DNA of 64,000 bases, taken from positions 98,969,795 to 99,033,794 of the forward strand of contig CM060977.1 of assembly GCA_030765065.1 (NCBI GenBank), given 5' to 3'. This DNA comes from Deroplatys truncata. Its lineage: Eukaryota; Arthropoda; Insecta; Mantodea; Mantidae. How positions within the stretch are numbered: the first letter of the stretch is position 1; each line of letters begins with the position of its first letter. The translations under genes and the position numbers were made by a program. Shown here one piece after another: positions 1 to 11,391 of this stretch. The notes under the pieces were generated by a model. The model saw only the letters and a program-made list of their open reading frames with translations, did no database searches and had not been told where the DNA came from.

Positions 1-809
1 ATTCGATACCGAGATTTCACCGGAAATACATGTTTTGAGACACCCTGAATCCAAAAAAAGCATTTTTGGAAACATGTCCGTGTGTGTGTCTGTGTGTGTG
101 TGTGTGTCTGTGAACAGCATAACTCAAAAACGAACAGTCGGATAAGCACCAAACTTGGTATTTAGGTTCAGTATCTTCCAGAGATGCGACACGAAGGTTT
201 TCAAGAAAATCCCCCCACCTCAGACTACCCTTTACATGGAACATTTTTCGAAAATTTTAATTTTCTCAAAAATGGCTCTAACGATTTTGATGAAAATATC
301 ATATGTTTAAGATAATGTTATGAGAAATGAAATGTATATTTTGAATTTTCTGGGAATGTCTCCAAAAGTATTCTTCATTGTGAACGACTTTTGCATAACT
401 GGTAAACCATAAGAGATAGACAAAATTTTACTACACAAAAAATGTAGATCGCGTTAAAATACACAACTTATGTCATATACATTTCTTTTGTTGAGTGAAC
501 CGTTTTCGAGATATTGCTTGTTATTTCCTTAAATTTTCCAATACTTATACTTTTTCTCAAATTCGTTATTCATTTTTTTATGTCCTGGACATGCAAAGAG
601 AATGGAATGCGCCACATAGCAACCAGCGTTAAAATATTTGACTATCGCTTAAAACCTACCATATTTCGCTTGCATCTACAAGAAAATTACCAATAAGATT
701 GACATCTAGATATGTCGATTAACATGAAGCATATGGAGAATAGGCGTTTGTAAAATTAGATTGTACAAGAGTAGAGAAAGTCATGTGAGTGTAACACATC
801 AGATTTTTA
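1..809 (+). repeat. Family A dispersed repeat, F, left end cut by window
   Basis: Starts inside the element at CGATACCGAGATTTCACC and runs to GTAGAGAAAGTCATGTGAGTGTAACACATCAGA near 808. Includes a (TG)n tract at about 79-113. It aligns by eye along its whole length with the complete copy at 25360-26195 and, reversed, with the one at 18151-19081. Stops occur in all frames; the small frames present are not conserved between copies. Confidence 0.85.
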
Positions 810-1249
810 CTTATGAGACAATTTGAAAGACAAGTGTATATCATCACATGTCATCCCCGAAGATTACAAGAACTGCAAAATAATATACTGGGAGAAATAT
901 CCAACATATCCCAAGAAGAATTGCAACATGTTTATGATAATCTGTTACGATGCTGCAATGCCTGTCTTCGAGCACAAGGAGAACATTTCTAAAATCTTCT
1001 TTGAAAGGTTAAGCAATGTAAGGGACATAAAATGTTGTAATTTGTGAAATAATAATGATTCTAGTTGACCTTGTCCGTTGTTTCGATGCATAAGACCACG
1101 CGGGTGAAAAGTGCTGGGAGGGAAGCGACGTGCGACCGCGACACAGGTGCCGTTGAAACCATGGCCGTTTAATCTGATGGCACCGCAATTTTAATTTTAC
1201 TGCTGGTTCAGACGTAAGGTCCAACTTTGTGTTCGAGGTACTAAATATC
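810..1249. other. Unassigned sequence
   Basis: No repeat family, conserved frame or RNA signature was recognised. The GC content rises at 1085-1180. Confidence 0.4.
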
Positions 1250-1395
1250 CAATTCGATGTTTACCATAGCGACCGAGGGGAACCAAGGAATAAACTCGCT
1301 CAGATTGGTCGGCCCACGGAATTTGAACCCGGGTCTCCCGAATGCAGCCACAGACGTTACCGTCTGTGTCATTCTGCTCTGTGTGTTCTAATGTT
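1250..1395 (-). mobile_element. SINE head fragment (tRNA-derived)
   Basis: Read on the minus strand it has a B-box-like GGGTTCAAATTCC followed by the usual post-tRNA segment of this window's SINEs (GGTCGCTATGG..). It matches the heads of the SINEs at 44135-44598 and 20525-21490. Truncated on the tail side. Confidence 0.6.
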
Positions 1396-1499
1396 GTTTA
1401 TCAATAGGAAAACAAGAAAAGATAACAGGAAATAAGGTACCTATGTCACGATTTTATTTAATTTTGAGAGGGCAAAACTTAATTTTAAAAAATCTCCAG

Positions 1500-2268
1500 C
1501 ATTTAGCTTTATTAGTGGGCAAAAAAACATTTTACTGTTCTATCTACTACATTTTAATCGAAATAAACCTTTGCAAAAATAGCTACATTACACATTTCGT
1601 TACAGAACAGCGATAGTCAAATGTTAAAGACCTGGACGCTATGTGCCGGCATTAAATTCCATACTGTTTCCATGCAATCGCGAGAAACAAGATAACTATT
1701 GAATAAATCGAATATTTAATAGTGGATATCTCAGAAACTCATGACACACAAAAGCTTATGTACAATAAATTGCGTATTTTAAAGAGATCTAACTTTTTTG
1801 TATAGTACGTTTTCGTCTATCGCTTAACGGTTACTAGTTATACAATATTATAGAAATTTCATCCGAATAAAGAGGACTTTACAGGCTAATCCCAGAAAAT
1901 TCAAGATGTGCATTTTATTTGTATGTCAATATCTTTAATATGTGATATTTTAATCAAAATCGTCAGATTTTTTTTTTCGAAAAGTGTTGTATGTGAAGGG
2001 TAGTTGGGGGTGGGGGATTTTCTTGATAATCTTCGTTGCATCTTTGGAATGTACTGAACTTTAATATCAAGTGTGATGTTTATCCGACTTTTCGTTTTTC
2101 AGTTATTCAGTTCATAGGCAACACATACGGACCATTTGCTAAAACTGCTTTTTTTATTTCAGAGTGCCTCTAAATATGTATTTCCAGTGAAATGTTGGTA
2201 TAGAATTTCTGGGTGGAATTCAATTATTTCTCTCCTACTATGTATATGGTAGAGAAAATAAAAAATTA
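1500..2268 (-). repeat. Family A, R copy
   Basis: Begins near CTTTATTAGTGGGC, the subfamily with the TTTATTAATGGGTATACAAAC end, and finishes at TGGTAGAGAAAATAAAAA with the hairpin end partly preserved (CTCTCCTACTATGTATATGGTAGAG). Contains the internal landmarks CGTTTTCGTCTATCGCTTAACG and AAAATTCAAGATGTGCATTTTATTTG. Confidence 0.8.
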
Positions 2269-2269
2269 C

Positions 2270-2944
2270 ACGAATAGTTAAATATTGCATATACTTTAAA
2301 TTATAACTTCAGGAAAACCCTTTTTGGTGCTCACGATACACTCTGAAATATACCTATTTCAAATATTGATTTCTCCTGCACACATTTATTAACATTAAGT
2401 ACACAATAGTTTGAAGTGACATCATATCTCCTAGCCAAATTGCAATAATGTTAGCAATTAAAACTTAAAATATGAGCTTACACATACATAACTCAAAAGC
2501 GCCATTCACTGTAGACAACAACTAAAAGCGGATTTTAATAAACTGTTCATAACAAGAGATTTGTTGTTTTCCACTACATGTGTAAAGCAACGTTGTAAAA
2601 CAACGCTTAATATTCAGGATTTATCAAACGATAAATTATTTCTGCGTTATTGCGCATGAAAAAGGCGAACGATGTATGTAGATTAAAAGCCCCAGCTTTT
2701 TTGTGACGTCAACATCTGTACCGAGAGTCTAAATTATGGAAAAAACAGTAGTAAAATTAGAATGCTAATTACTACACTGCAGGAATGAGGTGAAAATGGC
2801 AAAGTCGCCTTTGTTCTGAAACATATATTAGAGCTATGTAATCTCTATAGGTGCAAAAGCTGGTCTTTATTACTACAGTCATAAATTCAGCTGTTTTAAC
2901 ATGATACATAAAGACATGAAACACATCATTTTCTTAATTTAGAG
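2270..2944. other. Unassigned AT-rich sequence
   Basis: Nothing recognisable. No frame over about 60 codons with a protein-like composition. Confidence 0.4.
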
Positions 2945-3515
2945 AAGGATGGGACGAGGATAAGACTAGGTCCGAGGGGGCTTAGCACCTCCACCTATGC
3001 AGATCTTTTGAGGCTATGTCCCTGACGGGGCGACCCAGGAGGGAGGGATGAGGTGAGGTGAGAAGAGACAGGGCGGCATGATTATTCTTCTTCAACGGAT
3101 TACACTCCTCTTTGTAGGACTTAAACCGCAGGACTTACAAGGGACGGCGGAAGACCTCGGAGTGTAAATTGCAGGGGAAAAGGATCCTCTGAGTAAACCT
3201 TCGTCCCCTTACAAACCAATATCTTAGGTCAGTAATCTGTCGAGGAGCAAGCAATCTCTGAATCATAGTATATAGAGGATGTGTGGTCAGACCAGTGCCT
3301 GGAATGTCAGTGAAGCAAGAATGATAGAAATATTCGCGGATCAAAGTATCCAACCTAGAATTTGCCTAGCGACCGAGGAAAACAGTGAGTGTGTGTGTGT
3401 GTGTGTATGTGAGCGGAGGTCTACCGGGGCTAGAATCGAAACCCAAGCCCCCATCCTAAGCCCAGGGCTGGCGCCAACCCTGGGTGTTTCCCATCAAGCC
3501 AATACCTTATTTCTT
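2945..3515 (-). mobile_element. SINE, minus strand, with (TG)n expansion
   Basis: The tail (GATGGGACGAGGATAAGACT.., ..CCCTGACGGGGCGACCCAGG) matches those at 20525 and 44135. The segment TGTAGGACTTA..CCGCAGGACTTACAAG recurs at 56600. At about 3423-3480 the minus strand reads a B-box-like GGGTTTCGATTC. A (GT)n tract lies at 3385-3410. Probably two SINE pieces fused. Confidence 0.6.
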
Positions 3516-3534
3516 AAAAAGAGCCCCCACTTAC

Positions 3535-4018
3535 GTGAGGACGGAAGTGGATATCCCTCTTACGCGCGTCATCTCGAAAAGGGCGACTACCGAAAACCTC
3601 GATAGGGCCGACAGCAATCTAGCAGCCGTCTACCAACTCTCACTCATGGTTGGTGCCGGAGAACATCGGGGCGTCCCACCTGGGTGGAAAACCAGCTAGG
3701 CGAACACAATCTCCCGTGGGCATCGGGAACCACTGTCCCGCCAAGTGCAACCCAATCCGAACAACTACCTATAGGGAGGGGCTCGAGTGTTCGCCCGGCG
3801 TAGGTACTTCTAGTAGTGTCAGAAGCACCATGAGTGCTCATGGTCCACAGCGCCCAATCCACGGCAGCTGAAGGGGTCGGAACACCCCCCTTTCGGAGGA
3901 TCGATGAAAACAGCAAGAAAGCCTTCGATCAGGTTGGTCGGTCCCGGGGGTTAGAACCCAGGACCTCCCGAATGCGGGTCGCACACGTTGCCATGGCGCC
4001 ATCTCGCTAGGCATGTTT
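3535..4018 (-). mobile_element. SINE with internal GC-rich module
   Basis: The GC-rich body (GGAAGTGGATA..GCGCGTCA to CGGCAGCTGAAG) is shared with 4690-5110 and, inverted, with 20700-21050. The upper end is a tRNA-like head on the minus strand: GAGATGGCGCCATGGCAACG, then a B-box GGGTTCTAACCC. Open frames here (3644-3916) are SINE sequence, not genes. Confidence 0.65.
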
Positions 4019-4019
4019 C

Positions 4020-4689
4020 ATACTTAATCTAGTAAAATATACAGATTTTATAGTGTCTATAGTTGACTATTTTTATACTTGAACCCATCCGTAGATTAAG
4101 GATCTATTATGGGTTTTTCCTAGGTTTTTGCCTCTCGTAATTTCATTATTTATATTATTGCGATTAATTGTTAATATTGTTTATGAATAAATGCTACCCT
4201 TAGTATTCCAATTAATATTTTGCGCTCTGAGACATTCAGTCACTGTTGACAACACTTTGAGGAAGTTTGTAACACCGGCATTCCTTTTCTAACATCGGCA
4301 GTTACACCGCTTCTTGAAATGGTGGCTACTTAGCAAAATAAACCATGCGCTAAATCTTCAACTATAAAATCTATAGGTTGTTACTAGGGAATTGTTAACT
4401 TTACTATTACCTCACTATTTGTTCATTAATACGAAGGCTTTTATTCTTTCTACGTTTTCTATGAGGGCAAAATCTCATTCCTTACGTAAAAAGACTAGAC
4501 TTACACACTACAAAAGCAACTATAGCATTTTTAACAATAATACATAAAGCGATCAATAATAATTGCAAACCAATGTGGAAATGTAAAACATATTCAAGAG
4601 AGAAATTATTTAAAACTGATAATAAACTTTGCCATAAAAATACACAGTAAACTAAAGATCCGACACCAGTGGCCCAGGGGGAGTGCGTC
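4020..4689. other. Unassigned AT-rich sequence
   Basis: No recognised repeat or gene. Lies between two SINE modules. Confidence 0.4.
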
Positions 4690-5110
4690 AACGAAGGGAA
4701 TCTCCCACCTCAGAAAGCTCTTCCTCTAGGCAGGCACCTGAACATTTTAAACCGCCCTCCCCGTTACAGAGCGGAAGTGGATACGCGCGTCAACCTCCGA
4801 AGGGGGTTTCTCGGTAGGGACGACAGCACTCTATGGGGCTGACTACCGGCTCTCCAAGACGGTACCGGAGGACCTGGAGGCGTTTCACAACCCCACCTGG
4901 GGGTTGACTGCCCAGACGTACCCAATCTCCGTGGGTATCGGGAACCACTGCCCCGCCGAATTCAACACAATCCAAACAACACCCTAACGGGAGGGTCTCG
5001 GATGTTTAGCCCAGCGTACTTCTAGTAACGTTAGAAGTACCACGAGTACCCACACTATGGCAGCTGAAGTTGATGGGACCTTCCCTCCCTTACGGGGAAT
5101 AAATTGGAGT
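4690..5110 (-). mobile_element. SINE GC-rich module, headless copy
   Basis: Same body as 3535-3890: GCGGAAGTGGATACGCGCGT, GGTACCGGAGGACCTGGAGG, GGGAACCACTGCCCCGCC and GGCAGCTGAAG in the same order. The tRNA head is missing. Confidence 0.6.
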
Positions 5111-5149
5111 CGGAAAATGTTAAATAAATAATGTTTATAGATTGCACTC

Positions 5150-5670
5150 TATCAAGAGAATGGTGGGAAAAGGTGCGTGCGTGTGTGTGTATGTGTGTGT
5201 GTGTGTGTGTGTATGTGTGCGCGCGCTTACGTCTGAGTACAGCATAACTCAAAAACGAAATGTCGATTAAATACCAAACTTAGTATTAAGTTTCAGCGTC
5301 TTCTTTAAAAGCGAGACAAAGATTTTGAAGAAAACATGCCACCCAAACTACACTCTATATGGAATAATATTCGTTCGACTTTGGTTTTTGTCAAAAATAA
5401 CTACGACAGTGTTTATTAAAATGCCACATGTTTAGGTTATTTGCATCAAAAATAAAATGTATATCTTGAATTTCCTGCGAATATTCTGTGAGGACCTCCT
5501 CGTTCTGAATGACTTCTGTATTATTCGTAAACCGTAAGAGACTGATAAAATGTTAACTATACAAAAGTAAATTAAAGCACACAATTTTTATTAAATTAAG
5601 TTCATTGTAATGGTAAATATGCAAAAGTTATTCTTTGGTATTGGTTTTAGTTTTAAAATACTTTTTCAGT
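5150..5670 (+). repeat. Family A, F fragment with (TG)n
   Basis: The family A interior begins at a (TG)n tract (about 5178-5225), followed by AGCATAACTCAAAAACGAAA and the downstream landmarks TGTATATCTTGAATTTCC and GTAAACCGTAAGAGA. Both ends are missing. Confidence 0.75.
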
Positions 5671-5708
5671 AAATACGTATTTGTTTCCTCTTCTTATTCT
5701 TCTTCATT

Positions 5709-5709
5709 A

Positions 5710-5753
<44 letters not shown>

Positions 5754-5755
5754 TT
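5709..5755. repeat. (ATT)n microsatellite
   Basis: About 15 uninterrupted TTA units directly before the hairpin end of the next family A copy. Confidence 0.9.
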
Positions 5756-7130
5756 TATTTTACATTCTCTACCACGTACCTCGTAGGTAGAGAACGTAGT
5801 GTATTGCAACCAGAATTTCGATACCGAGATTTCATCAGAAATACATGTTTTGAGATCCCCTGAATCCAAGAAAAGCACTTTTAAAAAGATCCGTGTATGT
5901 ATCTGTGTCTGTGAACATTATAACTCAAAATCGAAAAGTCGGATAAATATCAGACTTGGTATTTATGTTCAGTAACTTCCAAAGATGTGAAACAAAGGTT
6001 TTCAGGAAAATTCATCCCAATTAAATTTTACAAGAAAGATGTTTGGAAATTATTGATCTTCTGAATAATGGTGTAACGATTTTGATTAAAATGCGGCATA
6101 TTGAAGATATTTACATGTCATATTGCACCACTGGGCGCTGTCTGCTTACAGAATTTTGTTTACCATAGCCAGAGAGAAAGTTACCGTGAAAAGGGACTAT
6201 TACTTAGGAGCTAGAAAATAGGAAATATTCACCAACACATAGATTAACAATTTATCTTAAAGTGAAATATACGTTCACAACGCTTAAATCAGCTTCCTTT
6301 AACATTTGTTTAACAAATTACTATGCTCAAATACAATCTGATATTTTCTTTCGCTGTGTACACTTAAAGTTGCCATAGGAGTTTAAAGCGTTTGTAACAA
6401 AATGACAAATACAATAAAGTTATATGAAATGCAAATGTCAATACTTCTCCCGTATAAGAATTTAGAAAGGCACCAAGATTTAAAGGTTAAATTTCAAAGC
6501 TTACCGAATAAAGTGTAAAAGATAATTTAGAAAAGGCCAAAACAACTCTTGGTGAATTATGCCGTAAACCTCGCTGTTACGATGGCCAGTTGTTCTGCCT
6601 CGGTCAACGGCAAAAAAGTGACTGTTTTTCTCTGTCTGCCCAAGAGTTCTGGAACCGTCGGAGAGCTTGAGGGCGCTAGCGTCAGTGGCGTGTCGCAAAC
6701 CAGCCAATGATGAATGCCCATGATGCATTATGTGGTGAGGTGATGTCTTAGTCACTCATGGCGTAATGTTGTTCAAATATTTAAATGTTTTTATCTCTGG
6801 TTCTGAATGACGTCATCACTCCGAAGCATTCTGACGTGCTGAGTGCATCAGCCATGACCATGGGGGAGGCGAAATCGACACAATATCTTGAATTTCCTGA
6901 GAATAAGCATGTGAAGTTCTCTTCATTCGGAAGAAATAGTGTATAATTTTGTATAATGGTAAACGTTGAGCGATAAACGACAACGAGCTTCACGAAAAAT
7001 CTTTTTACAACACACAATTTATTTTAAATAACTTTTTTGTGGCATAAGCTATTTATACCAATGGTTTTAATTGCTCAATACTGTCGTTCTTTTAAGGTGC
7101 TGCTTATCACGATTGCATGACGAGTGTTGA
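5755..7130 (+). repeat. Family A, F copy split by a solo LTR
   Basis: The hairpin end is clear at 5763-5795 (TTCTCTACCACGTACC..GGTAGAGAA). The family A sequence stops at 6123 and resumes at 6883 (ATATCTTGAATTTCCTGAGA), where it belongs in the consensus. The 759 bp between are the LTR at 6124-6882. Confidence 0.8.
6124..6882 (+). mobile_element. Solo LTR-like element L1, copy 1
   Basis: Starts TGCACCACTGGGCGCTG and ends ..ATCGACACA (TG..CA), flanked on both sides by ATAT (6120-6123 and 6883-6886), consistent with a 4-bp target duplication as made by Ty3/gypsy-type integrases. It is about 746-759 bp long and largely alignable with 10646-11391. AATAAAG occurs at about 6508. No internal coding region adjoins it, so it looks like a solo LTR. 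A non-autonomous DNA element is the alternative. Orientation is assumed from AATAAA. Confidence 0.6.
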
Positions 7131-7684
7131 ATTTGGTAGCGTTTTCTGCTTATATTAAGCTTTTACAACAAAACTACTTACGAAATGCAACAAAAAGTGC
7201 ATGTAGAATAATCCAGAATGTTGAAGGAAGGAGTGGTACTGCAATGATGTGACCCACGTGTCTTTTAAGCGACGACTCTTATATAGCAAAAATCCATCGC
7301 AAATTTGACTTGACAGCCGTTAAACAAAGTCGCTAAATCAATGTTGCCAACATCTGAAAATGCTAATGTAGATCATTGAAGTTTCACATCACAGTTCCTA
7401 CGGCTAGGCTTTGCTGCCGTTCCACTCCCCTTCTTATAAAAACATCCATCGGCCAGGCTTTGCGGCCAAGGTCCGCTGAATGTTGCCAGCGGAAATGTAA
7501 CCATAATGCTTCGGGTGTGAACAGAAAATTAATTCTTTATAATGAATGTATTTAAAAAAATGTGATTCGCTCATTAAAATAATATGTTGTCGGTTATCTG
7601 CATTCATAACTTGCGTTCGTAAACGTATTAGACTGTATGATATTTGCGTTATGGAATAAAATAGTAAGAGATAACCGTGTTTTA
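7130..7684. other. Unassigned sequence
   Basis: No recognised element. GGCTAGGCTTTGC/GGCCAGGCTTTGCGGCC are locally repeated at 7401-7470. Confidence 0.35.
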
Positions 7685-7686
7685 TA

Positions 7687-8529
7687 CGGGGTGTTAAAAA
7701 AAGGTATTTCATTTTTGAGAGATGCTGGTATCGACCAAAACAAGAATAAATATGTTCCAGTAAACATGGGATCTAAAATGCATACTTTAAGAGCTATAAT
7801 CGCTTGTTCATCTTCGCTACTATAAAACAACACGTCATCTTCTACTGCAAGCTCTTTACTATCATGCATGACCTACAAAATGCAGTAAACAAATGAGGAC
7901 ATACTAACTCTGTTACTGTGAAACAGCATAGCTTCTAATGTAATCTGCTTGCGACTACATACGACCTGCACTTGTGAACCGTCACTAAAGGAGGTGCTCA
8001 ATATGGTGCCCATTCATAGCAAGGCGTTCTGTCCGACATCTTAGGGAATCACACACTCACTGAAAGCCTACAGGTTGGTCACGGATGTTCTGGCAGGCAT
8101 TCATGACGCCTTCCTGTAGTGTTTGTAGGGGGGTTGCATGCATTAAATTGTTCAATATAAAACTGCAATATAAAAGCATTTTACAAACTTATCAGAACAC
8201 AAACTGATTCCATGAATGCGTTGCACTTAACCAGAACTGTGAATATGGTTTACAGTAGCAACACTAACAGATGTTTACTGCATGCTGTATCCATGGACAA
8301 TAACAGAGTAGTGTGTCCTCATTTGTTTAGTGTCTGCTAAAGGTCATACGTAGATAATAGCAAAGAGCTTGCAGTAGAAGAGATGTTGTTTCACAGTAGC
8401 GAAGTTGATCAAGTGCTCATCGTTCTTAAGGTATGCATTTTAGAATCAATGTTTACTGGACGTCTTTTTTCTTGTTTTGGTCTACGCTATCACCTCTCAA
8501 AATATAGAATACCTTTTGATAACATCCGG
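7687..8529. mobile_element. Foldback MITE with about 230-bp inverted arms
   Basis: The left arm (CGGGGTGTTA at 7687 to about 7915) is an imperfect reverse complement of the right arm (about 8300 to TAACATCCGG at 8529). Landmarks: GAGGACATACTAACTCTGTTA at the left is mirrored by TAACAGAGTAGTGTGTCCTC at the right. The loop is about 385 bp. TA flanks both ends (7685-7686, 8530-8531). The 91-aa minus frame in the left arm is not conserved in the right arm. Confidence 0.65.
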
Positions 8530-8574
8530 TATAAGTATAGTGCTTCCAGGTAATTTGTGGATACAGGGGTATTG

Positions 8575-9550
8575 CCTGGAAATTCATCGCCAGCGTATAG
8601 CGTCCAGTTCTTAAACATTTGACTATCGCTTTTTCATTTATATCTATAACAAAACAATGTAATGCAGCTATTTCTGCAAAGATTTATCTGGATTCAAATA
8701 TGTAAATAGAAAAACTTCTTAAGTTTCACATTCACATGACTTTCTCTACACTTGTACAAACTATTTTTACAAACGCTTATTCTCCATCTACTTCATGTTA
8801 TCGAAATACATATTTGCAGAAATTATATTATTGCTAATTTTCTTGTAGGTACAAGGAATATGGTAGGCTTTAAGCGATAGTCAAATCTTTTAAGAGCTGG
8901 TTGCTATGTGGAGCATTTAATTGTCTTTGCATGCACAAGACATAAAAAAAGAATCATGGTTCACTCCACAAAAAATATATTGTTTTAACGAGATCCAGAT
9001 TTTTTTGTCTCGAGAATTTTGTGCAACTCTTACGGTTTACCAGTTATGCAAAATTCATCAGAATGAAGAGGACTTTTGGGGACATTCCCGTAAAATTCAA
9101 GATATGCATTTCCCTTGCCACGAAAATGTATTAAATATATTACATTTTAATAAAAATCGTTAGAGCTATTATTGAAAAAATAAAAATTGTCTAATGTTCC
9201 ACGTCAATGGTGGTCTGGGGGGGGTTATTTTCTTGAAATCTTCGTGTCACATCCCTGGAATACACTAAACTCAAATACCAAATTTGGTATTTATCCCGCT
9301 TTTCGTTTTTGAGTTATACAGTTTACAGACACAGACAGACAGACATGCACGGACATGTTTCCAGAAATGTTTTATTTGGATTCAGGGCACCTCAAAGCCT
9401 GGATTTCCGATGAAATTGGAATTTTTTAGGTAGTATGCAATACTTCCCCTACTTACTATGCGTAGTAGAGGAAAATAAGCTTTAGCAAGAATAGTATGCG
9501 CATTAATGAATGATAGAGGGTACAAATGTAATGTGAATGTAACACATCAC
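8575..9550 (+). repeat. Family A, F copy (older) interrupted by an R copy
   Basis: The F sequence TATAGCGTCCAGTTCTTAAAC..GTAAATAGAAAA stops at about 8715 and continues at 9470 as AAAATAAGCTTTAGCAAGAATAG..GAGGGTACAAATGTAATGTG. The join is the family consensus. Confidence 0.7.
8716..9473 (-). repeat. Family A, R copy inserted into another family A copy
   Basis: Runs from AAGTTTCACATTCACATGACTTTCTCTAC to ATGCGTAGTAGAGGAAAA. It belongs to the subfamily with TTGTACAAACTATTTTTACAAACGCTTATTCTCC. AAAA flanks both sides. The family A host around it is of the other subfamily. Confidence 0.75.
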
Positions 9551-9800
9551 AACCTCTTTTTCTTGTAGTCACACAAAGGAGCAAGGGATTTCAAATCCAA
9601 TACATAGCGATATGCTTTACAAATTTCTTTGCTGTAAGTTAGTATAATTATTACACCCACAATGGAACGTATAATGAAATATTGCCACTAAGAAGTAGGG
9701 CGATAAGTTCCTCTAAGAATAGTTGATAGAAGAGTGAGTAGAGAAAGTCATGAGACTGCAAAGCATTATATAATTTTTTGTGTTAGAGCGGAAAAATTTC
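9550..9800 (+). repeat. Family A, F fragment
   Basis: Contains the distal end GAATAGTTGATAGAAGAGTGAGTAGAGAAAGTCATGAG; the same variant occurs at 53600-53660. Confidence 0.6.
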
Positions 9801-10645
9801 TCGACATTGCTTTCTGTGTTTCAATACCAGCTGAAACAATGCAGAAATAATCAAGTATAAAACACATGTTTCTCTGGCGCTCTTTATATAGCAAATGTCA
9901 CTCACTGTTTATTGACACTATATACTTTTACATTTATTTCCGCTACAATAGCTGAAGTGGGTGAAAATGACGTGTCAGTTACAGCATGTATTGAAGCGCA
10001 ACATTTTAAAACTAAGCATCGTTAAATAATAATAAAAAATAACCAGAGAGAAAGAGAGGGAGAATCTCTTTCCAGTGATAGGTATGAAAGCCACAAACTC
10101 GCGCATTACATTCATCACATATTTTCCAATAATATAATATTCGTTCACAAGAGTGAAAGCTACAAAATGCTGTAGTCTTTGCAGAATATATTTATTCCAC
10201 AACAAAACACTGTCAAAAAAAAACCTATGAACATAATAAGCAATAGCAAACCTTCTTGAGGAATATTGATTTGTACAGGACTAGCTGGCCTATACCGGCG
10301 TTACACAGTTAGCATTTTAAACTCCGGTGACAAATGTGTTTAATTTCATTTACCTCCCCGATCTTTATGAAAATTTTGTGAACTGATCTGAAGGGTTTTT
10401 ATAGTGAATCCGCCCTTTTACCCCTTGCAATTCTTATTTGGTATAGTCCCGACTATTCCAAATAACGCATGAAAAATTGCCAGATATTCAGGCAAAAGGA
10501 TGGGAAACTTCGGTGGAATGTCTGAATTCTTTACCTCGCCCCAACAGTCTTCCTAGTTATGGAAAAGCTGCAGAGCTTATAACTACTCTTTTACGGTGGA
10601 AGAATATTGGGTTAAATTTTAAGCCTTTGTGCCTTCTATTTGGTC
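9801..10645. other. Unassigned sequence
   Basis: Includes an 88-codon frame (10477-10743) that runs into the LTR at 10646 and resembles no family known to me. No splice or promoter context is visible. Confidence 0.35.
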
Positions 10646-11391
10646 TGCACCACTGGGCGCTGTCTGATTACAGCTTTTGTTTACCATACCCAGAGGGAAA
10701 AGTTACCGTGAAAAGGGACTATTGCTTAGGAGCTAGAAAGTAAGGAAATATTCACCAACACACAGATTAACAATTTATTTTAAAGTGATATGTCCGTTCA
10801 CAATGATTAGATCAGCTTGGCCTAACATTCGTTTAACAAATTACTATGCTCAAATACAATGTGATATTTTCTTTCGCTGTGTACACTTAAAGTCGCCATA
10901 TTAGTTTAAAGCTTTTGTAACAAAGTGACGAATACCATAAAGCTACATGGAATGCAAATGTCAATACTTCTCCCGTACAAGAATTTAGAAAGGCACCAAG
11001 AGTTAGAAGTTAAATTTCAAAGCTTACCGAATAAAGTATAAAAGATAATTTAGAAAAGGCCAGAACACTTCTTGGTGAATTGTGCCGAAAACCTCGCTGT
11101 CGCTATAGCTAGTTGTTCCGCCTGGTGAAAAAGCGACTGTTTGTCTCTGCCTACTCAGGAGTTGCTGGAACCGTCGGAGAGCGCGAGGGCGCTAGCGTCA
11201 GTGGCGTGTCATATATCAGCCAATTATTAATGCCCATGATGCATTATGTAGTGAGGTGATATCTTACGTCGCTCATAGCGATATGTTGTTCGAAGCGTTG
11301 GATGTTGCTTTCTCTGGTTATGAATGACGTCATCACTCCGAAGCATTGCGACGTGCTGGTTGCATGGCCATGGGGAGGTCAAAATGGCACA
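10646..11391 (+). mobile_element. Solo LTR-like element L1, copy 2
   Basis: TGCACCACTGGGCGCTGTC to ..AAAATGGCACA. Alignable from end to end with 6124-6882. Flanks are GGTC (10642-10645) and GGTT (11392-11395), a possible 4-bp duplication with one change. Internal AATAAAGTATAAAAG at about 11030. Confidence 0.6.

Noticed and set aside
10477..10743. 88-codon plus frame as a gene
   Set aside because: Its last third is solo-LTR sequence, and the counterpart at 6124 has no such frame; no recognisable domain.
6124..11391. One LTR retrotransposon with 5' and 3' LTRs
   Set aside because: Family A sequence resumes right after the first LTR, and each LTR has its own flanking duplication.
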